From positions 62,001 through 126,000 of the forward strand of contig NZ_BJDZ01000005.1 of assembly GCF_005405405.1 (NCBI RefSeq): DNA of 64,000 bases, given 5' to 3'. The position numbers were made by a program, and so were the translations under genes. This DNA is from Lactiplantibacillus plajomi (GTDB lineage: Bacteria; Bacillota; Bacilli; Lactobacillales; Lactobacillaceae). Of the stretch, positions 36,878-44,169 are shown piece by piece (within the stretch, counting starts at the first letter, position 1; every line of letters starts with the position of its first letter). Under the pieces are notes generated by a model. The model did not search any database. It was not told where the DNA came from and saw only the letters and a list, made by a program, of their open reading frames with translations.

Positions 36878-38312
36878 GTTCTTCATCCTTTCGGTGTAAC
36901 TGGGCTTGGTAAGCCCGTGAATTTGCCATAATGGCTTGATAAATGGCTTGTAGGTACGGCGTATGGGCGCCCGTATGGCTCTGATCAGCCACCCGTTGTA
37001 ACACGACCGTTTCGCGATTTTGATCGAGGACCGGCAACTGTTCGGCCGCCTTGATCGCACCAATTGCCGTGACCGTATCAAAACGCTGGTTCAATAATTT
37101 AACGATGCGCGCGTCGATCTGATTGATTTGCTGTCGTTGACTCGTAAGTGACCGGGCCGGTTTCAACACCCAAGCGGTCAACGCGACTAACAGTAATCCA
37201 GCAGCACCAACGACTAGGTCAAAACGCATAGCGGCCGCGACACTTTGTTGTGACAGCCAGCCGGTGATCAGCGGGACCGTAAATGACGCAATGCTGCCGA
37301 ACGTGAAGTACACGCCGGTCACCCGCCCCTTAACGTGCGGATATAGCTTGATAAACAGGTTCAACCCGACTTGCATGATGCCCCCCGCAGCGGTAAAGCC
37401 AAACGCGAGTGCGCCGAGCATTGATAGCCAGGTCAACGGACTGTAACTAACCACGACTAATGCTAATAGCGACCCCGTATTCATGGCAACTAACAAGCGG
37501 GTTTCGCTAACGCCCCGGCGTAAAAGTAGAAAAATCACGCCGACGCCGCTGATCGAGCCAATACTGTAAAGTGACAGTAACAAATGGGCGACCACTTGGT
37601 TGAACTGGAACGTTTGACTAACGAAGAGGCTGATCCACTGAGTATAAAGAATCATGATGGCCATCGACGTGTAGCCGTAACCGGCCAACCCGACCGAGGC
37701 GATCAGCCGGCGCCGTTTGGATAACCGGTGGCTGGCCGCGGCCATCGTCGCGTCATCGTGGTTGCGGGCCGGAAACGTTTGGCGATTCAACAAAACAATG
37801 TTCACCAGTAAAATCGCTGCGGCAATCAGGAACGTCCAACCGTACCACCACCGTTGCGCATCGACCGTTGCGACCATTAGTGGTAACAAGAACTCGCCGA
37901 CTGAGACAAAGGCTTTTAGCAAGACGTTTGCCGAACCACGGTTACCCCCCATCTCGATGAAGGTCGTGTACGTGCCGGCATCTAACGCCGAATTGGCAAT
38001 TCCGGCAAGGATTGCCAGCCCGTATGCCAGTTGAATATTAGTGACAAACGCCATCCCAACGAAGAAAATCAGGTAACTCAGCATTCCTAGGTTAACGAAT
38101 AGTTTACGGCCAAAGCGGTCCGACAAACTCCCAAGTAAGAAGTACGCTAGCAAGCGACCAATCCCGACCCCCGACACCACGTAGGAAACCGTAGCAATTG
38201 GCGTTTGCCAATGGGTGCTTAACGCCTGCATATTTTGGGTGATGATGATCAGGCCCAGACCGTGAACGAAGTAGTTCAGGTACAGACTGACCGATAACGA
38301 TTTTCGGTTCAT
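36870..38312 (-). CDS. MFS transporter fused to a chorismate mutase domain
   Basis: 480 residues. Residues 1 to about 385 form a 12-helix major facilitator (GSLSDRFGRKLFVNLG is the loop 2-3 signature). From about 393 a soluble AroQ-type chorismate mutase follows: RQQINQIDARIVKLLNQRFD, then AIGAIKAAEQLPVLDQNRE with the family Arg, Lys, and R-E residues in place, and a YLQAIYQAIMANSRAYQ helix. The fused enzyme would turn chorismate into prephenate at the membrane; the transported substrate is unknown, plausibly an aromatic compound. ATG 38312 with AAAGGGGT upstream. First gene of the aro operon. Confidence 0.88.
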   Translation of the reverse strand: MNRKSLSVSLYLNYFVHGLGLIIITQNMQALSTHWQTPIATVSYVVSGVGIGRLLAYFLLGSLSDRFGRKLFVNLGMLSYLIFFVGMAFVTNIQLAYGLAILAGIANSALDAGTYTTFIEMGGNRGSANVLLKAFVSVGEFLLPLMVATVDAQRWWYGWTFLIAAAILLVNIVLLNRQTFPARNHDDATMAAASHRLSKRRRLIASVGLAGYGYTSMAIMILYTQWISLFVSQTFQFNQVVAHLLLSLYSIGSISGVGVIFLLLRRGVSETRLLVAMNTGSLLALVVVSYSPLTWLSMLGALAFGFTAAGGIMQVGLNLFIKLYPHVKGRVTGVYFTFGSIASFTVPLITGWLSQQSVAAAMRFDLVVGAAGLLLVALTAWVLKPARSLTSQRQQINQIDARIVKLLNQRFDTVTAIGAIKAAEQLPVLDQNRETVVLQRVADQSHTGAHTPYLQAIYQAIMANSRAYQAQLHRKDEEHD

Positions 38313-38343
38313 TTCTAAGACCCCTTTAATGTTTAACGAAAAT

Positions 38344-38381
38344 AAAAAAAGCCAGCTAGATTCTAAGAATCTAACTGGCTT
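38344..38381 (-). terminator. Leader terminator of the aro operon (attenuator)
   Basis: 14-bp stem AGCCAGTTAGATTC / GAATCTAGCTGGCT with a TTA loop, followed by a run of T, 31 bases before the first gene. Lies downstream of the promoter, so it must be passed for expression. Confidence 0.85.
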
Positions 38382-38410
38382 CTCATTAACCGTTCAGTTT
38401 AACAGTTATT

Positions 38411-38438
38411 CCAGCTAGACCCTTACGTGTCTAGCTGG
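38411..38438 (-). promoter_or_regulatory. Pre-terminator hairpin of the aro leader
   Basis: CCAGCTAGAC-N8-GTCTAGCTGG, a perfect 10-bp stem. Its downstream arm can pair instead with CCAGTTAGA of the terminator, which would form an antiterminator. Confidence 0.75.
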
Positions 38439-38511
38439 CTAAGACAAAAATGACTTCGCTAACCTTAGACACGGACGTGTGTGCCGCCCGCATCTAAGAT
38501 TGATACGGACG

Positions 38512-38568
38512 CTACCTAAAGTAAACCAAGCCGAAATAATACGCGTTAGTTGGGAGTAGCTGAGTCAT
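38512..38568 (-). CDS. Aromatic-rich leader peptide of the aro operon
   Basis: An 18-residue open frame, MTQLLPTNAYYFGLVYFR, then TAG, on the minus strand between a promoter and the attenuator hairpins. Five of the residues from 10 to 17 are Tyr or Phe (YYF at 10-12, YF at 16-17), the end products of the downstream pathway. ATG 38568 has AAAGGA 9 bases upstream. Stalling of a ribosome at these codons when Tyr- or Phe-tRNA is short would be the signal for read-through. The peptide itself is probably not functional. Confidence 0.82.
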   Translation of the reverse strand: MTQLLPTNAYYFGLVYFR

Positions 38569-38603
38569 AATTATCTTTCCTTTCCGTTTATGTGATTGAT
38601 TAT

Positions 38604-38632
38604 ATTAAAACACTCTCATTTTCGTTCGTCAA
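38604..38632 (-). promoter_or_regulatory. Promoter of the aro operon leader
   Basis: TTGACG (38627-38632), 17-base spacer, TTTAAT (38604-38609) on the minus strand; a TAATAT with 19-base spacing is an alternative. Confidence 0.65.
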
Positions 38633-38684
38633 TACTAATTTCATTTTAATTTTATATTTTCATGAATTAGTGCCCCTTTAATTG

Positions 38685-38726
38685 CAAAAAAGCGCCTCCC
38701 AACCCGCAGGCTGAGAGGCGCTTTTC
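38685..38726. terminator. Terminator of rbfA (bidirectional shape)
   Basis: AAGCGCCTC / GAGGCGCTT stem with A run left and T run right. Confidence 0.82.
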
Positions 38727-38739
38727 TAACGGTCAAGAA

Positions 38740-39093
38740 CTAGTCTTGCCGCTTTAAATTGTTGATCAATTCGTCGATTCGACTGCCGTATTGAACCGAT
38801 TGGTCGCGTTCAAAAGTCAGTTCAGGCGTCTTGTAGATGCTAAGCCGTGAGCCTAATTCGCTCCGGATCAGTCCCTTGGCCTTTTCCAGACCAGCCGCCG
38901 TCTTCTCACCGTCAGAAGCTTTATCGGACAAAATACTGTAGTAAATGGTGGCCTGTTGCAAATCACCGGTGACGGTGACCCCCGTAATGGTGATCCCCGC
39001 AACCCGTGGGTCACGAACCCGTTTTAACAAAATGTCGTCGACTTCGCGTTGAATTTCTTGTTCAAGCCGGCCAACCCGATAATGTTGTGCCAT
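38740..39093 (-). CDS. rbfA: 30S ribosome-binding factor A
   Basis: 117-residue KH-fold protein needed for late 30S subunit maturation and 16S 5'-end processing. The N-terminus RVGRLEQEIQREVDDIL and the VTGDLQQATIYYSIL strand are typical. ATG 39093, 25 bases after infB. Last gene of the rimP-nusA-infB operon. Confidence 0.95.
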   Translation of the reverse strand: MAQHYRVGRLEQEIQREVDDILLKRVRDPRVAGITITGVTVTGDLQQATIYYSILSDKASDGEKTAAGLEKAKGLIRSELGSRLSIYKTPELTFERDQSVQYGSRIDELINNLKRQD

Positions 39094-39118
39094 CTAGTTT
39101 ACCCCCTTATGCCGATGC

Positions 39119-41668
39119 TTAGTCAATCGGAACTTCCTTCATGACGTAAGCTTCAATTACATCGTTAACTTTAATATCATTGTAGTCTTCAATTCGCAGA
39201 CCGAGTTCGAAGCCTTGCTTAACTTCCTTCACGTCGTCCTTGAAACGCCGTAAGCTGGCAAGCTTACCGTCATAGATGACCACGCCGTCACGGATGACCC
39301 GGACACCGGAATCACGGTGAATGACCCCATCAGTGACCATCCCACCACCGATCGTCCCAACCTTTGAAACCTTATAGATTTCGCGGATTTCAACTTGACC
39401 AGTGATTTTTTCTTCGTACTTCGGTTCTAGCATACCCTTCATGGCGCTTTCGATTTCATCAATGGCATTGTAAATAACCTGATGTAAACGAATGTCAACG
39501 TCGTCGGTATCCGCTTGCGATTTCGCTTGCGGCGTTGGCCGAACGTTGAAACCAATGATGATGGCGTTACTTGCTTCCGCTAAGGCAACGTCACTTTCAT
39601 TGATGGCCCCAACGGCGGTATGGATAATGTTGACCCGCACACCCTTAACGTCAATCTTACGTAAACTCCCGGCGAGGGCTTCGACGGAACCTTGCACGTC
39701 AGCTTTGATAATGACGTCAACTTCCTTCAATTCACCCTGTTTCATGGAGTCGAATAAGTTATCCAACGTGACGTGGGTCGTTTGTTTCCGTTCGTCCATC
39801 AGCGCCTGCTTAGCACGCTGTTCACCGGCTTCACGAGCGGTCTTTTCATCATCAAAGACAACGAAACGGTCACCGGCATCCGGCACGTCGTTTAAACCGG
39901 TAATTTCAATTGGAGTCGACGGAACGGCTTCCTTGATCCGCTTACCGTGGTCGTTGGTCATCGTCCGGACTTTACCGTAAGTATTCCCAACAACGATCGG
40001 GTCACCAACGTGCATCGTCCCTTGTTGAACTAACAAGGTTGCGGTTGAACCCTTCCCACGGTCCAAGCTGGCTTCCAAGACGGAACCGGCCGCGTTTTGC
40101 TTAGGGTTGGCCGTCAATTCAAGCACTTCAGCTTGCAGCAGGATCATGTCTAACAATTCGTCCAGGTTCTTACCGAACTTAGCTGAAATTTGAACGAAGA
40201 TCGTGTCGCCACCCCAGTCTTCTGGAATCAAACCGTATTCGGTTAATTGTTCCATGACGTGGTTCGGGTTAGCACCCGGCTTATCGATCTTGTTAACCGC
40301 CACGATAATCGGCACTTTAGCCGCTTTGGCGTGGTTAATGGCTTCGATTGTTTGTGGCATGACACCGTCATCGGCCGCCACCACGAGGACGGTAATATCG
40401 GTGATATCCGCACCACGTGCCCGCATTTCAGTGAAGGCCGCGTGTCCTGGCGTATCCAAGAAGGTAATCGTCTTGCCATCGTGCTTAACTTGGTAAGCCC
40501 CGATTGCCTGCGTGATCCCACCGGCTTCGCCAGCAGTTACGTGGGTATGCCGTAACTTATCTAGTAAGGTCGTCTTACCATGGTCAACGTGTCCCATGAC
40601 GGTAACGACTGGCGCCCGTGGTTCTAAGTTCTCGGTATTATTACTTTCATCATCAAAGAACTTGTCCAGGTCGGTCACGTCGACTTCAACCTTTTCTTGA
40701 GCCGCGATACCGTAATCGGCCGCTAAGACTTCAATCGTATCCTTATCCAAGGACTGGTTTTGGTTGACCGCTACGCCTAACATGAACAATTTCTTGATAA
40801 TTTCAGCGGGTTCACGGTGCAAGATCTTACCCAGATCCTGGGCGTTCATGCCGACCGTGTAAACCAGCGTTTCTGGCAACGGCTTATCCTTACGAACCGG
40901 TGCCGGCTTGTTATTGACTTGCCGGATCCGTTGGTTCTTACGGTTTTGCTTGTTATTGCGGTTGTTCCGCCGGCGGTTATTGTTGTTACCGCGGTAACGA
41001 CCACCACCATTATTATTGTTGTTTAAGCTACCACCAAAGCGGCCGCCACCGTTGCGTGAGCTGTTACTAGTCCCACCGTTACGGTTACCGTTATTACCGT
41101 TACTTGAACGGTTCTGACTGTTATTCGTCCGGTTTTGGGAACCGTTATTTGACCGGTTTTGGCCACCGTTATTCCGGTTCTGACCATTATTTGACCGGTT
41201 CTGACCGTTATTGGAACGGTTGTTATTCGTCCGGGCTTGCCCGTTACCACCGTTAGAACGGTTGTTGTTTGGCCGAGCATTATTATTGGTCCGCGACCCG
41301 TTATTATTGCTCCGGTTACCATTGTTCGAACGACTCTGTTGGTTGTTCGAGCGACTTTGATTATTGTTATTATTACGATTATTATTCAAAGAATCACCAC
41401 TCTGTTGATGACGCGAGTTGGATTGCTGCTGGTTAGCAGTTCGTGTCACAGTTTTGACCGCTTTACGGGCGGTCGGACTAGTCTGACTAGTCGTGTTAGA
41501 TTTAGGATGGGTGGCCGTTGAAGAGGCCCGTAGTTGGCGTTCTTCATTGTCACCGAGTGTCGACATATGATTTTTAACGGAGAATCCCAGTTGGTTGGCT
41601 TTAGCAATCAACGTTTTACTTGGGACGTTGAGCTCCTTCGCTAATTCATAAATTCGCTTTTTCCCCAT
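39119..41668 (-). CDS. infB: Translation initiation factor IF-2
   Basis: 849-residue GTPase that brings initiator tRNA to the ribosome. IF2_N motif at the start ([31 protein letters not shown]), then a strikingly Asn/Gly/Ser/Arg/Gln-rich disordered tract (about 60-255), a second IF2_N-like domain, and the G domain with [20 protein letters not shown] and NKIDKPGA, followed by domains II-IV. ATG 41668 with AAGGAGGG upstream. Confidence 0.97.
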   Translation of the reverse strand: MGKKRIYELAKELNVPSKTLIAKANQLGFSVKNHMSTLGDNEERQLRASSTATHPKSNTTSQTSPTARKAVKTVTRTANQQQSNSRHQQSGDSLNNNRNNNNNQSRSNNQQSRSNNGNRSNNNGSRTNNNARPNNNRSNGGNGQARTNNNRSNNGQNRSNNGQNRNNGGQNRSNNGSQNRTNNSQNRSSNGNNGNRNGGTSNSSRNGGGRFGGSLNNNNNGGGRYRGNNNNRRRNNRNNKQNRKNQRIRQVNNKPAPVRKDKPLPETLVYTVGMNAQDLGKILHREPAEIIKKLFMLGVAVNQNQSLDKDTIEVLAADYGIAAQEKVEVDVTDLDKFFDDESNNTENLEPRAPVVTVMGHVDHGKTTLLDKLRHTHVTAGEAGGITQAIGAYQVKHDGKTITFLDTPGHAAFTEMRARGADITDITVLVVAADDGVMPQTIEAINHAKAAKVPIIVAVNKIDKPGANPNHVMEQLTEYGLIPEDWGGDTIFVQISAKFGKNLDELLDMILLQAEVLELTANPKQNAAGSVLEASLDRGKGSTATLLVQQGTMHVGDPIVVGNTYGKVRTMTNDHGKRIKEAVPSTPIEITGLNDVPDAGDRFVVFDDEKTAREAGEQRAKQALMDERKQTTHVTLDNLFDSMKQGELKEVDVIIKADVQGSVEALAGSLRKIDVKGVRVNIIHTAVGAINESDVALAEASNAIIIGFNVRPTPQAKSQADTDDVDIRLHQVIYNAIDEIESAMKGMLEPKYEEKITGQVEIREIYKVSKVGTIGGGMVTDGVIHRDSGVRVIRDGVVIYDGKLASLRRFKDDVKEVKQGFELGLRIEDYNDIKVNDVIEAYVMKEVPID

Positions 41669-41682
41669 ATCTTCACCCTCCT

Positions 41683-41988
41683 TTATTGTGTCATGATCGC
41701 CACCATCTTCTTGGCAAAGCCGGCGTCGGTAATGGCATAAACGGTGCGTTTATTGCCAGCCGCGGCGTTCAACTCTTCCTTGGTAAAAGTATCGATCACG
41801 GGAACATTATAAGATTGGGCCTTATCATGGAACTTTTTGGCAGTCGTGGGACCGGCGTCACTCGCAATGAAAACGAGCTTGGCCGATTGGTTCCGAATTG
41901 CAGCGAGCGTTAAGCCCTCACCCGCAATTTGTTTCTTGGCACGCCGAGACAGGCCCAGTAGGTTTAAACAAGCTTGCTTAGGCGTCAT
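41683..41988 (-). CDS. ylxQ: L7Ae-family ribosomal protein YlxQ
   Basis: 101-residue RNA-binding protein of the L7Ae/L30e family ([34 protein letters not shown]). Function in bacteria uncertain. ATG 41988 overlaps the ylxR stop by 11 bases; the frame is open far upstream but overlaps ylxR out of frame. The classic rimP-nusA-ylxR-ylxQ-infB order supports the call. Confidence 0.9.
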   Translation of the reverse strand: MTPKQACLNLLGLSRRAKKQIAGEGLTLAAIRNQSAKLVFIASDAGPTTAKKFHDKAQSYNVPVIDTFTKEELNAAAGNKRTVYAITDAGFAKKMVAIMTQ

Positions 41989-42277
41989 CACCGAACAGTT
42001 CCTTTCGGGCTTGCTGATGATCAACGTAGGCCACGAGCTCGTCGTAAAAGTCGGCATCCACTTTGATGCCAAACGCTTTATCAAACGTCTTTTCCTTTTG
42101 CGCACGCTTTGCGACCGCCACGTCGAGCGCAATGTAGGCGCCGCGACCAGGCTTCTTACCAGTCGGATCGACCGATACCTCATCCTGCTTGTTTTTAACA
42201 ACCCGGACTAAGTCTTTCTTGGGATGCATCTCACCCGTTACGATGTCCTTGCGTAACGGCACTTTTCTTTTTTTCAT
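41978..42277 (-). CDS. ylxR: YlxR family protein (RnpM-type)
   Basis: 99-residue basic protein with KRKVPLRKDIVTGEMHPKKDLVRVV and the GRGAYI motif (about residues 45-50). In other Firmicutes the family binds RNase P RNA or acts in nucleoid or RNA regulation; role here is inferred from homology. ATG 42277. Confidence 0.92.
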   Translation of the reverse strand: MKKRKVPLRKDIVTGEMHPKKDLVRVVKNKQDEVSVDPTGKKPGRGAYIALDVAVAKRAQKEKTFDKAFGIKVDADFYDELVAYVDHQQARKELFGDDA

Positions 42278-42307
42278 ATCCCAGACCTCCTTTAGTTACT
42301 TTGCTTA

Positions 42308-43531
42308 CTATTCAGCGTCGCTGGTAGCTGCAGCTGAGTCGTCGGCGTCATCATCACTAGTTGCTGGTGATTCCGCGTCACCGTCAGCAGCTGAATCCAC
42401 GGACGCGTCGTCGGTAGGCAGTTCTTCATCTTCAACCGGTGCATCGGTTGCGGTTTCGGCCGCCGCAACGTTATCAGGATTTGCTTCCATTATATCAGAT
42501 GCTTCGGTCTCAGATTTAATATCAATCTTAAACCCGGTTAATTTAGCGGCTAAGCGCGCATTTTGCCCGCGTTTCCCAATTGCTAACGACAATTGGTAAT
42601 CGGGTACGACAACGGTACAACCACGTTCGTTTTCGGGGTCAAAAATGACGTCCAGCACTTCGGCCGGGTTCAACGCGTTGGCGATGAAGACCGCGGTATC
42701 ATCCGTCCATTCCACGATATCCATGTTTTCACCGTGAAGTTCGTTAACGATGGTTTGAACCCGTTGTCCCTTGGGTCCCACACAGGTCCCGACCGGGTCA
42801 ACGTTCGGGTTATTTGAACGAACCGCAACCTTAGCACGGTCACCGGCTTCGCGTGCAATTGACACGATTTCAACGATCCCGTCAAAAATTTCTGGCACTT
42901 CTTGTTCGAATAACCGTTTCAGTAAGTCCGGCGCCGTCCGTGAAACGAAGACTTGCGGCCCCTTAGTGGCGTTTTCGACCTTAGAAACGTAAACCTTGAT
43001 CTTATCGTGAATCCGGTAAGTTTCACCCGGTAACTGGTCAGAATGGCCCATCACGGCTTCGACCTTACCAAGACTGACGTAAACGAAGCGGTTATCCTGG
43101 CGTTCTACTTCACCGGTAACGATTTCGTTTTCGTACTGGCTATATTCGTCATAGATAATGCCGCGTTCCGCTTCCCGAACCCGCTGCATAATGACCTGCT
43201 TAGCGGTTTGTGCCGCAATCCGCCCAAAGTTCTTGGGCGTGACTTCAAAACGAATCTCATCGCCAACTTCGTAAGCCTTATTAATGTTCAAGGCGTCTTG
43301 TAAACTAACTTCCAAGCGGGAGTCAAAGACTTCTTCAACAACTTCTTTGACCGCGTAAACGTGAATGTTGCCCTTAACCTGATCAAAATCAACTTCAACG
43401 TTTTGGGCTTGGCCGTAGTTCCGTTTGTAAGCTGAAACCAGCGCCGCTTCAAGTGCGTCGATCACAACTTCTTTCTTGATACCTTTTTCTGTTTCAAGGG
43501 TGTCTAAGGCCCCTAATAATTCCTTACTCAT
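42308..43531 (-). CDS. nusA: Transcription termination/antitermination protein NusA
   Basis: 407-residue RNA polymerase-associated factor. N-terminal domain (LGALDTLETEKGIKKEVVIDALEAAL), S1 domain with ENEIVTGEVERQDNRFVYVSLG, KH domains with VDPVGTCVGPKGQRVQTIVNEL and LSLAIGKRGQNARLAAKLTG, then a 50-residue acidic Asp/Glu/Ala/Ser tail. ATG 43531. Second gene of the operon; it may feed back on the leader hairpin at 44060-44103. Confidence 0.96.
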   Translation of the reverse strand: MSKELLGALDTLETEKGIKKEVVIDALEAALVSAYKRNYGQAQNVEVDFDQVKGNIHVYAVKEVVEEVFDSRLEVSLQDALNINKAYEVGDEIRFEVTPKNFGRIAAQTAKQVIMQRVREAERGIIYDEYSQYENEIVTGEVERQDNRFVYVSLGKVEAVMGHSDQLPGETYRIHDKIKVYVSKVENATKGPQVFVSRTAPDLLKRLFEQEVPEIFDGIVEIVSIAREAGDRAKVAVRSNNPNVDPVGTCVGPKGQRVQTIVNELHGENMDIVEWTDDTAVFIANALNPAEVLDVIFDPENERGCTVVVPDYQLSLAIGKRGQNARLAAKLTGFKIDIKSETEASDIMEANPDNVAAAETATDAPVEDEELPTDDASVDSAADGDAESPATSDDDADDSAAATSDAE

Positions 43532-43551
43532 GAGTAAACTCCTTTACTGAT

Positions 43552-44028
43552 TTAGAACTTCACTGCTAAGCGGGCTTGTGAAATTTTATCCCGGTCAACC
43601 GTAATCGTCTTATGACGGGTTTTGTCCAAATAGTCGATTGTTAAAGTTTCCGGGGTCACTTCTTTTAAGTCGCCCTCAAAAGCCTTTTTACCGTCCAACT
43701 TCTGGTACAAGCCAATGTGAACGTATTTTCCGATCGCATTTTGGTAATCGGCTTCCTTTTTTAGCGGCCGTTCGGCACCCGGAGAGGATACTTCTAAGAA
43801 ATAAGCTTGCGGAATCGGATCTGGATCCATCGCATCTAATTTTTCACTGAGTTCATCACTAACCATTGCACACTCTTCAATGTTGATGCCACCGGGCTTG
43901 TCAATGTACACCCGGAGATACCAACCCTGACCCTCGCGAACAAACTCAATGTCCACGAGTTCAAATTGATGAGCAGTGACGATTGCTTCTGCAACCGGCT
44001 GAATCGTCTCAACAACGTTATTACTCAA
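43552..44028 (-). CDS. rimP: Ribosome maturation factor RimP
   Basis: 158-residue factor for 30S assembly. [27 protein letters not shown] and [16 protein letters not shown] are signatures. ATG 44028 with TAGGAGGCG upstream. First gene of the operon. Confidence 0.95.
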   Translation of the reverse strand: MSNNVVETIQPVAEAIVTAHQFELVDIEFVREGQGWYLRVYIDKPGGINIEECAMVSDELSEKLDAMDPDPIPQAYFLEVSSPGAERPLKKEADYQNAIGKYVHIGLYQKLDGKKAFEGDLKEVTPETLTIDYLDKTRHKTITVDRDKISQARLAVKF

Positions 44029-44059
44029 GACTGCGCCTCCTAATTCAGATTAGTCCAAT

Positions 44060-44103
44060 AAAAAGAGTGAGCATCGCTGCTCACTCGTTAACGAGTTTTA
44101 AAT
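44060..44103 (-). promoter_or_regulatory. Terminator-like leader hairpin before rimP
   Basis: GAGTGAGCA-GCGA-TGCTCACTC stem and five T, preceded by the overlapping palindrome ACTCGTTAACGAGT. The two share GAGT and cannot form together. It lies downstream of a good promoter, so besides ending polC transcripts it may attenuate the rimP-nusA operon. Confidence 0.7.
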
Positions 44104-44112
44104 TACATTTAT

Positions 44113-44141
44113 ATATTAGCATAATATCCGAAAAACCGCAA
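44113..44141 (-). promoter_or_regulatory. Promoter of the rimP-nusA-infB operon
   Basis: TTGCGG (44136-44141), 17-base spacer, extended -10 TGCTAATAT (-10 at 44113-44118) on the minus strand. Confidence 0.8.
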
Positions 44142-44169
44142 CTTTACGCGATTTAGTTGGCCCCAACCA

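Noticed and set aside
36878-37081. 68-codon N-terminal extension of chorismate synthase
   Set aside because: Overlaps the MFS-mutase gene in another frame, no family match; the true start MINYVTAGESHG has a ribosome site.
38344-38600. T-box upstream of the aro operon
   Set aside because: The conserved T-box (GGTGGNACCNCG) and stem I motifs are absent; the leader-peptide layout fits better.
40910-41430. CRISPR-like or tandem repeat array
   Set aside because: The repeat is codon-based within infB, with irregular units and no spacers.
41023-41521. Antisense reading frames opposite infB rich in Val, Thr, Ile
   Set aside because: They are the translation of the Asn-codon repeats on the other strand.
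41989-42201. 71-codon extension of YlxQ
   Set aside because: It is out-of-frame ylxR sequence, basic and without homology; the L7Ae domain starts at 41988.
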